A DNA stretch of 64,000 nucleotides from Baylisascaris procyonis (taxonomy: Eukaryota; Nematoda; Chromadorea; Rhabditida; Ascarididae), in the NCBI GenBank assembly GCA_037389465.1, contig JAZARR010000221.1:1342501-1406500 (forward strand), read 5' to 3'. Below, one piece after another: positions 63,514-64,000 of this stretch (the stretch's first letter is position 1; the number at the start of each line of letters is the position of its first letter). Both the position numbers and the translations under genes were made by a program. The notes below the pieces were generated by a model. That model had not been told where the DNA came from, did not search any database, and saw only the letters and a list, made by a program, of their open reading frames with translations.

Positions 63514-64000
63514 GAGCGTTTCTTTGATGCATACCTGCTCGAATTGTATGCGAAGCGAGCATAAGGATGAAGACAGCTTGCAGCACAAACAACCGAAATA
63601 AAGATAAAAGCAATACAGTTGAATGTAGAGATTCGGTAAATAAGGGCATCAGTAGTGCCAAGGTCGGAAGATTCAACGGATACCAGCAACCCCACACTGA
63701 AGGGTCTTGGAATGCAACATTTGAGATATCGATGCACTTAGCTGTAAACGGATGCCTCCTAGGAGAGAGAGCGGAGAGAGAGACCATAAGAATTCGTCGA
63801 GAGCGATGCGCCCATAGTCACTCAGTGATGAAATCTGTCACGGTAAACTGATCGGTATGTTGTGAGACAGTACTGAAATATAGGGCTAGGCACGTTTGGA
63901 GGTGTTATTAATGAACGTAGAATTAACATAAGTCGCAAGGTCACCGATATACCTTGACCTAGAAGTAAAGTATAGAATAGGAATTGGATACCGGACTAGG
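63514..64000. other. Right edge, no assigned gene
   Basis: May include an intron or 3' part of the preceding gene; an AATAAA is at 63595-63600. Open frames on both strands here lack recognisable features. Confidence 0.4.

Noticed and set aside
63491..63787. 98-codon minus-strand hydrophobic frame at the right edge
   Set aside because: Overlaps the plus-strand coding-like exon ending 63513 and an AATAAA; no splice context or motif.

Overview
The window is nematode nuclear DNA. Genes are split into short exons (63 to 270 bases) separated by introns of 40 bases to almost 3 kb. Acceptors end in TTTCAG, TTTTAG or TTTAAG, and two first coding exons start a few bases after such an acceptor, as expected for spliced-leader trans-splicing. 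Long introns, many homopolymer runs and a Ty3/Gypsy-type element resemble parasitic clade III nematodes, but the species assignment is inference. No tRNA, rRNA or CRISPR was seen. All exon models were built by hand by matching reading frame, splice-site sequence and intron phase.

Layout. (1) 389-10826, plus strand: the 3' part of a gene for an EGF-repeat plus ZP-domain apical matrix protein, fibrillin/FBN-1-like, with a furin-type site and a membrane anchor; its 5' end lies outside the window. (2) 11894-16158, minus strand: a complete 8-exon, 326-residue casein kinase 1/TTBK-like kinase, convergent with gene 1. (3) 16761-17143, plus strand: a candidate 3-exon, 62-residue gene with its own TATA box, divergent from the kinase. 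(4) 18460-21192: a complete LTR retrotransposon with target-site duplication whose single ORF fuses gag-protease in frame to the integrase tail; RT, RNase H and the integrase core are missing. (5) 22852-45275, minus strand: a 27-exon gene for a coiled-coil protein of about 1300 residues with a centrosomin CM1/Cnn_1N-like motif near its N-terminus. Its introns carry an LTR-like block and a LINE-like 3' end. (6) 45.3-51 kb: mostly non-coding, with repeat-like blocks and a few weak coding candidates. (7) 51037-62080, minus strand: a 10 to 11 exon MRG-family gene (chromo barrel plus MRG domain, mrg-1-like) with a possible plus-strand coding segment nested in one intron. (8) 62659 to at least 63513, plus strand: part of an unrecognised multi-exon gene, divergent from the MRG gene.

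The genes do not form one pathway. They combine an extracellular matrix gene, a kinase of a family expanded in nematodes (often sperm-linked), a probable microtubule/centrosome scaffold and a chromatin reader. The most notable points are the non-autonomous but structurally complete LTR element, the CM1-like motif in a nematode scaffold, two phase-compatible transmembrane exons in the ZP gene, and the unannotated-looking 62-residue gene.
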